This document shows, piece by piece, positions 1 through 10,543 of a DNA stretch of 64,000 nt. Position numbers and translations under genes: made by a program. The notes beneath the pieces were generated by a model that was not told the origin of the DNA, did no database searches, and was given only the letters and a program-made list of their open reading frames with translations. How positions within the stretch are numbered: the stretch's first letter is position 1; every line of letters begins with the position of its first letter. This DNA comes from Zelopaecilomyces penicillatus (lineage: Eukaryota > Ascomycota > Sordariomycetes > Hypocreales > Pseudodiploosporaceae): assembly GCA_005765155.1 (NCBI GenBank), contig VCCP01000004.1, positions 930,001-994,000 of the forward strand, read 5' to 3'.

Positions 1-1131
1 GGAGGACTGGTAGGCATGTAGCCGAGGGGTACAGCCGAGGGTGACACTCGAAAGTATGTCAATGTAGAGCAAATTAGCTGTGAAGAAGCGACAAGCGGCC
101 TGCGTAGTGCTCCACGGTCGTTTGAGACCCATCTCGGGAGGCGGCCACCGGGTGGTGTAGAGTCCCTGCAGCATGCCGGCCCAATCGCCCGGGTCCGGGA
201 GGATCTGCCGGAACAGGGCGATGGCGGCATCGAGGTGCATCTTCCAATTCTCGCTGTGGTTCGTGGAGACCTCAAACATCAGCATCTGGAGGATGCTCTG
301 CAGAACGACGTGCCCTTCCTGGCTTTGCGGGTTACCGTCACGATTCATGACGCACACCTCCTTTTGCAGCTCCCGGAGGCCCAACTGCATCTGGGTCTGC
401 AGCTTGTCGTTCATCCGGTTGGTGCACTCTTTATGAGCGAGGTCTCCGTTGGCCATGATCACGGAGAAGTAGTACGCGGACAGCGACATGGTGATGTAGT
501 AGAGCGACTTGTTCGTCCTCTGCAAAGTGTCCAAGACCCAGCCCCGGCCACCAGCGAGGGCCGACGGGAGATAGTGGGGGAACATATGAGGGAAGACGTA
601 GTCCAAGTAGATGCACGCATAATGAATATCAGCATCTGGCCCGGAATCCTCGGGGATGTCGCCTTGTTGCTGGATCCAGAGCTGGCTGTGCCACGGAGCT
701 TCAGTCGACACAGGGCCGGTGCTCCCAGGTGAGGTTTTGTTGGACGGTCCCGAGCCTGACGCCGAAGTCCCAGAGAAGACGCGGTCGGGCTCGCTCGTCT
801 TGGAGTTGGAGGTTGTGTCATCACCACCATCCCCAAGACCAGGCACGGTTTGCATCCGGCCCGACTCGAGCATGTCGAGATACTTGCGGTCCCTCCTCTG
901 GCTAGCCTGCTTCTTAACCTGGGCCTTGATCGTCTCCGCCATCTCCTTCTGCCGACGCCCGCCGTCCATCCATTCCGGCTTCTCGCCGTCGAAATAGCAG
1001 ACAATCTCGAGCGCCGCGCACGCCTCACACTCCGGGCGCCGCTCGTCGCATTTTTTGCGTCGCAGCCTGCAGGTGTAGCACCCTGCCTGCGACCGCACCT
1101 TGCTGGAGAGAAGCTGTCTTAGCGCAGACAT
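1..1131 (-). CDS. Zn(II)2Cys6 fungal transcription factor, 5' part only
   Basis: This reading frame runs without a stop from an ATG at 1131 to the left edge, giving 377 residues of an incomplete protein. Residues 18-45 form a binuclear zinc cluster with spacing C-x2-C-x6-C-x6-C-x2-C-x6-C (CYTCRLRRKKC onward), the DNA-binding domain of fungal Gal4-type regulators. The rest fits the 'fungal specific transcription factor domain 2' type (PF11951/DUF3468): a WHSQLW-like segment, a Y-L-D-Y-V-F-P-H stretch near residue 180 and, close to the edge, LLYIDILSSVTLG followed by PRLHAYQ. A nuclear regulator is therefore likely; target genes cannot be read from the sequence. The start was chosen because it sits 17 codons before the first cluster cysteine. 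The C-terminus is outside the window. Confidence 0.9.
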   Translation of the reverse strand, partial: MSALRQLLSSKVRSQAGCYTCRLRRKKCDERRPECEACAALEIVCYFDGEKPEWMDGGRRQKEMAETIKAQVKKQASQRRDRKYLDMLESGRMQTVPGLGDGGDDTTSNSKTSEPDRVFSGTSASGSGPSNKTSPGSTGPVSTEAPWHSQLWIQQQGDIPEDSGPDADIHYACIYLDYVFPHMFPHYLPSALAGGRGWVLDTLQRTNKSLYYITMSLSAYYFSVIMANGDLAHKECTNRMNDKLQTQMQLGLRELQKEVCVMNRDGNPQSQEGHVVLQSILQMLMFEVSTNHSENWKMHLDAAIALFRQILPDPGDWAGMLQGLYTTRWPPPEMGLKRPWSTTQAACRFFTANLLYIDILSSVTLGCTPRLHAYQSS

Positions 1132-2037
1132 GTGATTGCCTCTGAACGTTGTATTCTTGCTATTTGCTTCTGGTTTAAGCCGGTTTGCAATGGAGTATTC
1201 TAACGATGGATAGAATGCGAGAGTGGTGCTGGAGTTGATGCCAGCTCTTTGCTGCGCCTCTGACAAATCGCAGGAGATCAAGCATCTACTTAATTAAGTC
1301 GCTTCCTTCGTCCTCGGCATTGGAAAGACGTTTGCTCATTGGTTCTTACTAATCCTTGTGCACTGTATTTCGCCACTAATAACCACACTTCAAGTATAGT
1401 TACATACCTACATTGAAGCAGCTGAAATTACTTGTACGGTGTACCTGAAGTCGTTGCAAGTTGTAACATTGCGCCCACTACCCTATACAAATTGGCAAAT
1501 TGTTGGATTTTCAACACTCTGCACCAAATACACCATAGTCGAAATGTTTTCCAGCTGATTATTGTCTTTTTAGATCCAGAAAATATTTGTGAGTTCTTCC
1601 ACGTAGAACACTTTAATCTAAGCGATGTTAGGATAAGAAACCACTGCTAGTCCATGGTGTATCTCATTTGGACTAATAAACGCTAGTGCACACAAGTTAG
1701 CATCAAACACCACACGTTTATGTACTTGAAACGCCATTTTATTTTAGCTCATACTAGAGCAAACGTTGCATCCATTGTAATTGAGTACTTCTTATTTAAA
1801 AACAATATCATATTCCAATCTTGATTTCCATGCTGCATGAAGAGTCTACAATGCTCTATCCATGGTACCCATTACCCAACCGTATCCCAAACCGAGTTGC
1901 CAGTGTAGGCTTCACATGTACTTATTATATCCTTTTTAAAACAAAAACATTGAAAACAATCTTTATCCATCAATAATCTTCAGTCGCTTTTTTCTTCTTC
2001 TTCTGGACAAGGTGTACACCCATACACATCTCCACTC
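1132..2037. other. AT-rich intergenic stretch
   Basis: Upstream region of the Zn2Cys6 gene and 3' flank of the proline-rich gene. From about 1380 to 1990 the base composition drops to clearly AT-rich, with many TpA and TpG/CpA steps and no coding frame of note. It could be plain 3'-UTR and promoter, or a mutated (RIP-like) relic; I see no recognisable gene or repeat. Confidence 0.5.
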
Positions 2038-2427
2038 TTAAGTCCTTCGAGCTACAGATACAACGCTGCCTCGTCCAAACAAGGTCTGCCTCTTCTCCAG
2101 TAGACCTAGATCCCACCAACCCTCAACACGTTGCATGAGCGTCTTACGCTTGAACTTGCCGCTAAGCTGAGGGCTTGGTGGACCGGGAAACTCGGTATCC
2201 GGCACGGGAGGAGGAGGCGGAGGAGGTACTGGGAGAAAGCGATCAGGGTTGAACTTGGGCAAGGGAGGAATGTCCTCGATCGGAGCAGCCGCTTCTTTTG
2301 TGCGAAGCGGCTTCTTTTTAATTGCCGTGGGAGGCGGGGGAAAGAAAGGATATGGCTCGTGGATTGGAACGGGTATGTTCATACTCAGATCTGAGTCGCT
2401 GTCATATCTCTTCTCCTGTGTCGCCAT
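2038..2427 (-). CDS. small proline-rich protein of unknown function
   Basis: Single-exon frame of 129 residues. The N-terminus is acidic and Ser-rich (YDSDSDLSM), the centre is strongly proline-rich with PPPP and an eight-proline run (possible SH3/profilin-type ligand), and the C-terminus is basic with a short patch, KTLMQRVEGWWDLGLLEKRQ, that looks more conserved than the rest. There is no signal peptide or membrane segment. Its ATG lies only 84 bp after the stop of the MARVEL gene on the same strand, unusually tight for a fungal chromosome, so a shared transcript or re-initiation is possible. I do not recognise a named family. The low-complexity content makes the call less certain, but codon composition and the conserved-looking tail favour a real gene. 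Confidence 0.6.
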   Translation of the reverse strand: MATQEKRYDSDSDLSMNIPVPIHEPYPFFPPPPTAIKKKPLRTKEAAAPIEDIPPLPKFNPDRFLPVPPPPPPPVPDTEFPGPPSPQLSGKFKRKTLMQRVEGWWDLGLLEKRQTLFGRGSVVSVARRT

Positions 2428-2511
2428 TGCCGTGGTTCCTAGGCTGCGGTTCTTGCGTAGAACAGTTGGAGCCGACGGCGCCCCCGCTGGGAAACCCCCA
2501 CGGCCGCACCC

Positions 2512-3155
2512 TCATTCAAAATCCATGCTCTTGGGGCGGCGGTCAGAGCTGCCCTTGATCCGCTTCCACAGGCAGACAGCAGCGATGGCGGACATGAAGA
2601 AGAGGATCGATGTAGCAATAGACAAGCCCCAGATGGCCTTAATTTCTAGACATGATTTCCTGCTGGGATCCACCCACTCAAACTTATTGGAGTTGACCTT
2701 CTTGACATTGTTGAACAGTGAGTGGACAAAGTTGCCTGTATTGCCCTTCTTGGGGAAGGCTTCGCAGGTGAGGTAGCTAACAGGTTTGCCCACAACACAA
2801 GCAACAACAATGGAAGCAATGAAGCAAAGCCCATCCGCGGCGGTGGCAATCAAGAGAGGGAGCATTTGATCCCAGTAAAGAATATAGGTGATGATAATAT
2901 AGACCATAGCAAAACATGACTGAGAAACACTTGCGTTAGCATTTATACGCCTCTAAGAATAAACATAGAGGTATAATCATGACTTACCACAACCAGCGTG
3001 CCAATGAGGGCAGAAGGAGTCGTGAAGCTGCTAGCCACCAACTCGGCCACAAAGTTGCCACTGAGTCCAATGATTGTGAGGAGCGAGATTGCTTGGAATA
3101 TGCGCATGGCAGTGAACGTCACGCCCAAGGCGCCGAGACCTGAAGGAGGAGCCAT
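2512..3155 (-). CDS. MARVEL-domain tetraspan membrane protein
   Basis: Two exons, 3155-2988 and 2919-2512, joined in phase 0 (donor GTAAGT, branch GCTAAC, acceptor CAG), giving about 191 residues. Four hydrophobic segments are visible: near residues 16-40 (RIFQAISLLTIIGLSG), 50-72 (exon junction, then YIIITYIL), 78-100 (LPLLIATAADGLCFIASIVV) and 150-175 (IWGLSIATSILFFMSAIAAV). A Cys-containing loop lies between TM3 and TM4 (YLTCEAFP, SCLEI). The layout and length match fungal MARVEL proteins, a fold linked to plasma-membrane lipid domains and vesicle traffic and which also includes Nce102-type proteins. The C-terminus is short and basic. It cannot be assigned to a particular named ortholog from sequence alone. 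Confidence 0.8.
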
Positions 3156-4612
3156 CTTGGCAGGCGCTGATGTCTGGAGCGAGAGTTTGGGACGTGAGCT
3201 CTGGGCTGTCTCAAGAGGCAGGTGCTTGGAGTAGAACGGGAGCGTTGGCGATGAAGAGGCTGGAGATGTAATTTTTGCTGCGGGGAGATGGCTTCGACCG
3301 TAAAAGGTCAAAACAAGCTGTTTTAGAAAGCGGAAGAAAGAAATGCAGAGAAAACCGGTCCTCTAACTTTTGGTGAAATAAAGGAAATGGTGAGATGATG
3401 TTCTCTTGATGATAGGTGATAGACAGAATGCGATTAAGATGACCTGACCCAGAACCCAGAGATAGAAATTGATTCAATAGGAAAAAAAAAGGAAAAAATA
3501 GAAAAGACAAAAGGAAGACAGGAAAGAAAAGAGAGCAGAAACTGTTTCTTTGCTTGATGATGTTGCTTGCTTGGAATAAAGTCAAACCAAGAAAAGCGAG
3601 AGACCTGCTTGCTCTTTATACATCCCATCTTAGTCCATCCATCCCATTGTAAACTGCTCTTACCATCCTTGCATTCCGTATTATTCCCGGTTGGTATCCC
3701 CCCCTGCGCAGGTAAGCCGCTCGCTTCGACTTGGCCAAAAAAAGGCCTAGCCAGTAGCACGACAGCAACGTTGAATTCACAAACCGGTTGCGCATGTTTC
3801 AGAAGTTGCAGTTAGCCAGCCTTGCTGGGCAAAAAACATGAATCCTGTCATTTCAAGGGATGACTGTATAAAAAGATAAAAAATAAACAAAAATAAACCC
3901 TGCCATCATCCTTGCAATGTTGAGTGTGTGTGTGTGTCTTTTCAGAAACAAATGGGCTATGCTTGTGTTTCCCAAACGCGGCTTTCGGGCGCGTTAAGAA
4001 GTAGCCGCCAATAGTGAGATGGCTGCACCTTGTCGCCTACCGTGTGGCGCACCCTATTGGCTAGCGCCGACGATCTCTCAATAGGCGCCGACCCACCTGG
4101 CTGCCATCCATGATAAGCGCCCGTTGGTGGGGCCGCTAGGACTAGAGATCCAGGCCCCACCTAAGCTGCGATTGGATGTCAAGGCCTCTCAGCAGTTTGC
4201 ATAGTTGGAGGCTGAGCAGGATCCTGGCCCTGGCTGCATGCAGCATTTAATTCTAACACCAGGGTCAGAGAGAGGGAGCATACCTAGGCACTCCCGAAGA
4301 GAGGGAAGACTGGACGCAGTCCATGCACTAACGGCAGTCCAATTCCGATATGGAGGTGCATACGCATGCGCTAATGTCACTCCAAAGTGGCATTGATCCG
4401 GTTGGATGGGTTGAGCATCGATTCTTGAATTTAGGAAACTCATCGTACACCTATCTGGAACAAGATCCCCTTTAAACATGTCCTTCGCCCATTTTAGTTG
4501 ACAGAATGGCCAGGTATACAGAATCGCTATTGTTCCGCAGCTGGGTATCTCCGTCATGATCTACACATGCCCAAGCCGTTTCATTGCTGTTTCCATCTAC
4601 TGAACTCCCAGC
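3156..4612. other. intergenic region without a recognised gene
   Basis: Lies between the 5' end of the MARVEL gene and the 3' end of the epsin gene. It holds purine/pyrimidine-skewed runs at about 3480-3540 (5'-leader-like for the MARVEL gene), a (GT)7 tract at 3924-3937 and CCAAT/ATTGG-type pentamers near 4010-4070. Frames of up to about 120 codons on either strand are low complexity or show no family signature. Confidence 0.5.
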
Positions 4613-6337
4613 CTACCCGAGCAAATCGTTCGAAGCTGACCCCCCTGATGTTGCTGGACCACCTGAGGCAGGCGCTCCCCACATGCTGGCATTGCTTTTC
4701 TCCTTGGCCAATTGACCCAATGCGGGGCCAGCTGTTGGTGTGTTTGTCTTCTTGATGCCTACGCTCGCCTTACCCCAGAGCGCACCGAAAGCATCACCAC
4801 CTGCGGCCGCGGGAGTCGCTGGCTTGCCGGCGGAGCTTACTTGAGATTGCATGCCAGGAATACCACCAGAGGACATGCTGGATGTGGATACCTGTGAACC
4901 TTGAGCTTGAATGCTACCAAAATAATTTGGCCCTGACTGTTGGTATCCAGGAGGTTTAGCTTGTTGAGTCGTCGATGCAAATGAGGAGTAATTCGCAGCC
5001 GGTGTTCCAGCTGAACTGGGCGCTGGCGAAATGGAAGTCATATTGACCATTTGAGTGATGCTGGCTTGTTGAGGTGCTGACATTGGCTGTGGTGCCGCTA
5101 ATTGAGCAGTGGTTGAGGCTGCCGAGGTCACCGGGGGGGAAAGAGGTTGCGCCATTCCGCTTAGTGGCATTGTGGGAGGTGCTGCTGGAGTAGCTGACAC
5201 AAAGTCATCGAACTCATCATCATCGTTGGCAGCTGCGCCAGCGCTGAAGCTGGGTCCGCCCAGACTCGCGATACCTGTGCCGCTAGTTGCAGGTTGCGGT
5301 GCTGGCTCATCGAAAGAGAAGAGATCAACTTCTGGAGCCTTGGGCTTTGGTGGCTCTGCCGTTGTTTTTTTTGCCGCTGAGCGTTCGGGCTTCTTCGCAG
5401 CTCTGGATGAGCTTGCCGTTGGTCGCTCATTTTCATCAAATTCATCGTACTCCTCAAACTTGTCTGACCTTTGCTGCGTGTCCTGGAAGTCGCTTGCCTG
5501 GCCACCAAACCCTCCACCATCACCATAGACGCCTCCAGAATACCCGCCATATTGACCAGAGCTTCCACCATAGTCAGACGATTCATTTCCGAATCCGCCA
5601 TAGCGACTGCTGCCTCCGCTTGAGAAGCCACCGCCTAGGCCCATTCCTCCCTCCACACCGGTGTATTTGTTTTTTGATGATCGTGCTTTCTTTCGTTCGG
5701 ATCTAATCTTCTCAACATCGCCCAGAAGCTCTGCAAGTTCCTTGGCTCGGTTTCGTACATTTAGGCCCTGATCCTTACCATTCAAATCAATGAAATGGAA
5801 TTGGCGCAGCATCTTGAGAAGCGTAATATGACCGCGTGCGTCGTCAATCACTCGTTCTGAGCCGTGCTTGATGAGGAACTCGAGAAGTTGGAGGGACTTG
5901 TAGATTTGGCGCCACTCCTCGGCAGACTTTTCTGTGAATCGCCGGTAGATCATTGGCATAATCTCGTTGAGTGTTTGGCTACAAGGTGTCAGTCATGACA
6001 GAGATGCCGTCCGATTGGGATGTTGTACGTACTAGTTGAATGTTCCGTTGGCAATTTCCTGCATCAGGGTTGACGATGCTCCCCAAGGCTCATTGTTCGT
6101 GGCCTCCCGTACCTTGACAGGGCGTTAGCCAAAACGGCAACTGTAAGTTGAATAAAATGCTCTGACCTTTGCCTCCATGTCGGTGAAATTCATGACAGCT
6201 GCAAACAATATCAGCAACTAGCACCGCAAATCTTGAAGCCAACTGAAGCACCCACCATTTTGGGCTTTGCGGAACCCGGCTTTGATGTCATACAAGCTCA
6301 GGTTCGCAACCGTGTTTTTCAGATCGTTCATATCCAT
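4613..6337 (-). CDS. ENT3: ENTH-domain clathrin adaptor, Ent3/epsinR type
   Basis: Four exons, 6337-6256, 6198-6167, 6112-6033 and 5978-4613; the joins keep frame and give 519 residues. Residues about 10-150 form an ENTH domain that binds phosphoinositides and drives clathrin-coat assembly. Diagnostic stretches are NLSLYDIKAGFRKAQN, VREATNNEPWG, EWRQIYKSLQLLEFLIKHG and the DQGLNVRNRAKEL turn, which are closer to yeast Ent3 (trans-Golgi/endosome) than to the plasma-membrane Ent1/2. The rest is low complexity: a Gly/Ser/Tyr-rich stretch, then acidic-aromatic peptides such as EEYDEFDENE and DDDEFDDFVSA of the kind that bind GGA or AP-1 ear domains, then a Gln/Pro/Ser-rich tail. No ubiquitin-interacting motif is obvious, as in Ent3. 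Short 5' introns are typical for this gene. Confidence 0.92.
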
Positions 6338-7681
6338 TTTGGCGAGATTAGAAGAATTTAGGATCTAAAAATGCAAGGAGAGCGAGGCAGGACAGTGATA
6401 GTGGTCGTGGTGATTGGCGCTCCCAACGAACGGACAACCTTCGCGTGCGCCACGGTCGCTGGGACAGTTTGTCACTGGACTAATTGGCATTGCTCTGGAG
6501 ATAGGAGAAGCATCACGTGACGGCACAGCGCAACTTGGTACCTGCTTGCCTTGTACTTTTTCCTCAATTACCTCCACCATCAGTATAAAGCATGGAATCA
6601 TTCAATTGATACATGATAAAATGTAGGAAGATGTATTAATAAGATACTCCATCGTTGATTTAAATTGAAAATAGCATGCTGCACCTCCTTCATCTGGAAT
6701 CATTAGGTGAATGTTAGACGAAATGCTAGGTACCTTGGGCCTCAACATTTTCAACCTGAGACTTCAGGCCGGAAACGCAAAGAAACTGGCTTCACCCAAA
6801 CTTTTCCCTCCTTTCTGTAACATCACACACTTTGTTTCCTCGACGTAACTGCTTGTGCAAACCTCATTCACGTACATTTATCCTGCTGTTTATCTATCTC
6901 ATCTTTGTATTATCTGACTCGAGAGGTATGTAAATTGGCCCTATCCATCTGCGTTTTATCCTTCTTCTGTTTCTGCGTTTCCTTGCGCCAAGCTCAATCG
7001 CCTGGATATGCATGCCACAGCGAGGCTTCTTGAGAACCAACACAATTGCGATGTGGCTTGAGGCAATTGCCGATATCCACATCAGCTCAAACCGTGGTGC
7101 ACTGATGCCTGCGTCATTGGCTTCAAGCAATGATTCTCAGCAACCACGTCGGCAAGAGCATCACACTTTCCAGCTCTGGCATGGCAGCATCGCGGCGAAA
7201 GGTGGATCCGACTCCGGAGCACTTGAGCTGTGGGAGGCCCTCTTGGTGACACTTGCAACAAGCCAATGAAGATCCACATCGGATGCTACCTCCCTGCAGG
7301 CCGTCGGCACTCATGCCATGGAAGCTCTCCTGAACCGGAAACCTGGAGCTTCATCTCATCAGCATCCATTGGGTCGGCATGACTGGCTGCGATTGGTTGC
7401 TGTTGACGATGTAGACTAGTTTCTGGAGGGGCTATTGGATAGCAATCCGGGCTGGATTTCCCAGTTCCACCACGCTTAGCATTGGGTCCAACTTGCCTTT
7501 TTGGTCAACTGGGTCATTGGCGGAAGCTGGTCTAAGCTACAGCCTCAACGGCAGCAGCCGTCCCGGCAATGCCACGTGACCTGACGCACACTCTTATCAG
7601 CCCCGTATTATGTCAAAGTTCAGCTCTCTGGTTGGCCGATTAAGCTATCGCTAATGTTTTACCCCTCCAGTATCATTCAAA
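6338..7681. other. divergent intergenic region, epsin / cyclophilin
   Basis: Head-to-head spacer of 1.3 kb between the epsin gene (leftward) and the cyclophilin gene (rightward), so both promoters should lie here. The right end, before 7682, carries a pyrimidine-rich leader-like stretch. Short frames such as 6894-7130 and 7012-7269 have no family signature. Nothing else is recognised. Confidence 0.5.
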
Positions 7682-8749
7682 ATGAGATCCGTCTTCTTTC
7701 AACCCCTCCTACCCCGCCATACCCTCTGCTCCCCGGGCTTGAGAACTTTCTCCCTTCCTCAACGCCTTTCGGTTTCCAACACTTTCGCATCTACTCGGTT
7801 CTCCTCTAGCGCTACTAAGATGCCTAACTCAAAAGTGTAAGCTGATCGTTCAATGCTGTCGCTTGTAAGGAGTGCTAACAAGATGGTGATAGCTTCTTCG
7901 ATATCTCCTGGAAGGGCCCTGTCATGCAGGGCGGTCGAGCCACTACCGAGATCAAGGGTAAGCTGTCTATGGCTTGCTGCTACACCTTACATAAAACCAA
8001 ACCGTGATAGTCTTTTCGCCTCGTGCATATTCTATGTCTCGATTTGCAATCCTTGAACCAATGGCACTTCGTTCATTCTCAGCTTTTGTCTTCCCTACCT
8101 TTTGCGACAGATTTATTCTGCCATGCCTAAACTACAGGAAGGGCTAACCAGCACAAAATATAGACCATCGAGCTCGCATCAACTTCAATCTCTACAACGA
8201 CGTCGTCCCCAAGACTGCTGAGAACTTCCGTGCTCTCTGCACTGGCGAGAAGGGCATGGGCTACAAGGGCTCATCTTTCCACCGAATTATTCCCGAATTC
8301 ATGCTCCAGGGCGGCGACTTCACCCGTGGCAACGTACGACACCTCCTGCTACCTCTGGCACGACTTTCTAACAAATTGCTGATAATCTTCTAGGGCACTG
8401 GCGGCAAATCCATTTACGGTGACAAGTTCGCAGATGAGAACTTCCAGCTAAAGCACGAGAAACCTGGTCTGCTATCTATGGCTAACGCTGGCCCTAACAC
8501 GTAAGCTGGTTCTTTGGATGTCTTGGATACGTTGGTTCAATGGCTGACATTGTACTTCACAGAAACGGTTCGCAGTTTTTTATCACCACCGTTACTACCT
8601 CGTGGCTCGACGGCCGACATGTAGTTTTTGGTGAGGTTGCTGACGCAGAATCTATGGGCGTTGTCGCCGCTATCGAGGCCACCGGCTCTTCAAGCGGTAG
8701 TATCAAGTACGACCCACGCCCTACTATTGTTGACTGTGGCGTCTTGTAA
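7682..8749 (+). CDS. cyclophilin-type peptidyl-prolyl cis-trans isomerase with mitochondrial leader
   Basis: Five exons, 7682-7836, 7893-7957, 8164-8333, 8394-8500 and 8563-8749, all in phase, giving 227 residues. Cyclophilins speed cis-trans isomerisation of Xaa-Pro bonds and bind cyclosporin A. The catalytic core is intact: the active-site arginine in FHRIIPEFMLQGGDFT, the GTGGKSIYG loop, NGSQFFI, and the cyclosporin-contact tryptophan in TTVTTSWLDGRHVVFG. Ahead of the core there are about 46 residues rich in Arg, Ser, Leu and Phe with no acidic residue, typical of a mitochondrial presequence. A second ATG at 7820 (MPNSKVFFDISW) would begin a standard cytosolic cyclophilin, so one gene may supply both compartments, as is known for Neurospora crassa. 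Neighbouring genes are housekeeping. Confidence 0.95.
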
Positions 8750-9279
8750 GCTGGTTTATAATGACCGTGTGCTTTGTACATCTATGAATCATGAGTCCAG
8801 TCGCGCGAATCGACGCCGGGGTCCATTTTAAAAATAATCGCAAATCAGATGAAATGAGATAATCTGAATTTTTTGTTCAATAGATAGGTAGCTGGCAACA
8901 AAAATGAAGCCCCTTCTTGACATTTCTTTTTCACCCAGGCGTTGGGCAGTCATTCCACCTTTTGCTCAGTTCTTGTATCATTATCTCTTTCGCTCAAGGC
9001 AGCTTGAGGACAAGATCACCAAAGGTTTCTGGAAGACTGGAATCCATGTGCTTCTAAGACTCGATTGATGCAGTAGCCGCCCTCCCGTTCAAGTAATTTG
9101 CCTGCTCCTCTTGCGCCAATACCATGTTTCCCATGGGAATGCAGCAGATATACCTAAAAATAAAAAAAGCTTGAAAACTCCAACCAATGCAGTCACTTTG
9201 TGTTGTGGCCCATGCCAATGTAACAGTATCGCCTTGTTGTGCTCATCAGCAACCCTTTGAAAAGAAACCCACTCTCTCT
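8750..9279. other. convergent 3' intergenic region
   Basis: Tail-to-tail spacer between the cyclophilin and RPC6 genes, presumably both 3'-UTRs and polyadenylation sites. It is moderately AT-rich. No coding frame or structured RNA is recognised. Confidence 0.5.
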
Positions 9280-10543
9280 TCATTCTTTACCTAACCATCG
9301 CTTAAAATATTCACAGTTACTTGGCCCCACTGGACCTCCTTCCTCGCAGAGATCAAAAACAGGGCATCGACCACATGGCGCCTCAGTATAGGGGCTGAGG
9401 TAGAGCTCTGGCCCCCCCTCACGCCCGGTTGGATCTTCACGACCAGCCCAGCTCTCAGTAGATTGCTTGGCAATCCTCGACACCCGATAGCCCATTTTCC
9501 CGGCTACCTTGATCGGCTCTATGAGATTGTCCCAAACGAGAACATCTACAAGCTTCTTGACGTCGACTTCGGATAGAATGGTGTTATTGGTGATGCCGCT
9601 GGAGGAGAGAAGTCGCGCAATGTCGCGGACTGTAGGGTAAGCTGTGTACCCTGCTGGTAAGGGAAGGAGAGCGGGCTCTTTCTTGGGTGTTGATGCTGCT
9701 GATATCTTGACGGCCTTGGCCACAGGAGCACCCGCCTCCATTTCTTGCGCGTCTCGTTTCTTTCCCTTGTCTATGCCACCTTTCAACACTCCCTTTTTGG
9801 GAGCTTGAGTCCTAGCTGCTCCTCCATGAGTGCTGTGATAGGTGCTCTGTCGCTTGATGAAGTCAAACACAACGCGCTGGAGATCCTCAATGAAGGCTTC
9901 ATCGAAATTCTGATCTGTATACCAAGGTCCACCGGTGGCACGGTCGCTTGGTCGAATGGACGCCTTGATATACATTTTTTTATTCGGATGCTCGACATTC
10001 TTGAATGGCGCAATGAGCCCCTTCGTTTGGAGTTGTTTGATGGCATTCTTGAGAACAGAATCGTGCATGTTAAGACGCCTTTGCAGCGTTTGCGACCATA
10101 CTCCATCTCCACCAGAGTCGTCAATTAATGAATACACCATGACTTGTTCGTCGGTAGTACATTGCTTATACCTGCGATCAACCAATTGTTAGTTATACCC
10201 ACTTTTCGACCCGTTTGCTTCACCCGTCTATGGCCACGGGAGGAGGGGTTGGGAACACGAACTTGTGAGCTTCTTGCTTCTCGCGCCATTTCCACAGCAC
10301 CTGGCCGGAGCCCTCTCGCATTGTAATGAAGAGTTTTTCATCGCTCAGCGACTGCACGACCCGCGCAAGGAGCAGCACGTCGCGATTGGGAATGACGTCC
10401 AGGCGCAGAAGGTCGTCCTGGGAGAACATGTCTCCCACTTCCTTGCATCTTTCATATAGTGCCTCCTTCCATACAGCGAGCTTCGCGTTCTCTGCCTCGC
10501 TGTCCGCCTTTGGAGCAGCGGCGGGAGCCGCTGGCGTCGACAT
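9280..10543 (-). CDS. RPC34: RNA polymerase III subunit RPC6 (Rpc34)
   Basis: Two exons, 10543-10224 and 10171-9280, give 403 residues. Rpc34/RPC6 belongs to the Rpc82-Rpc34-Rpc31 subcomplex that opens promoters and contacts TFIIIB for tRNA and 5S synthesis in the nucleus. Residues about 20-160 contain two winged-helix domains (DMFSQDDLL; DEQVMVYSLIDDSGGDGVWSQ; NAIKQLQTKGLIAPFKNV; HPNKKMYI), followed by the family signature GGPWYTDQNFDEAFI. A third winged helix spans about 280-340 (TVRDIARLLSSSGI). The C-terminus carries C373-x2-C376-x5-C382-x10-C393, the four-cysteine set that holds an iron-sulfur cluster in human and archaeal homologs. The start at 10543 is the first ATG and follows a T20/A20 tract in the leader. 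The neighbouring upstream gene is the Rpd3 gene on the same strand. Confidence 0.95.
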
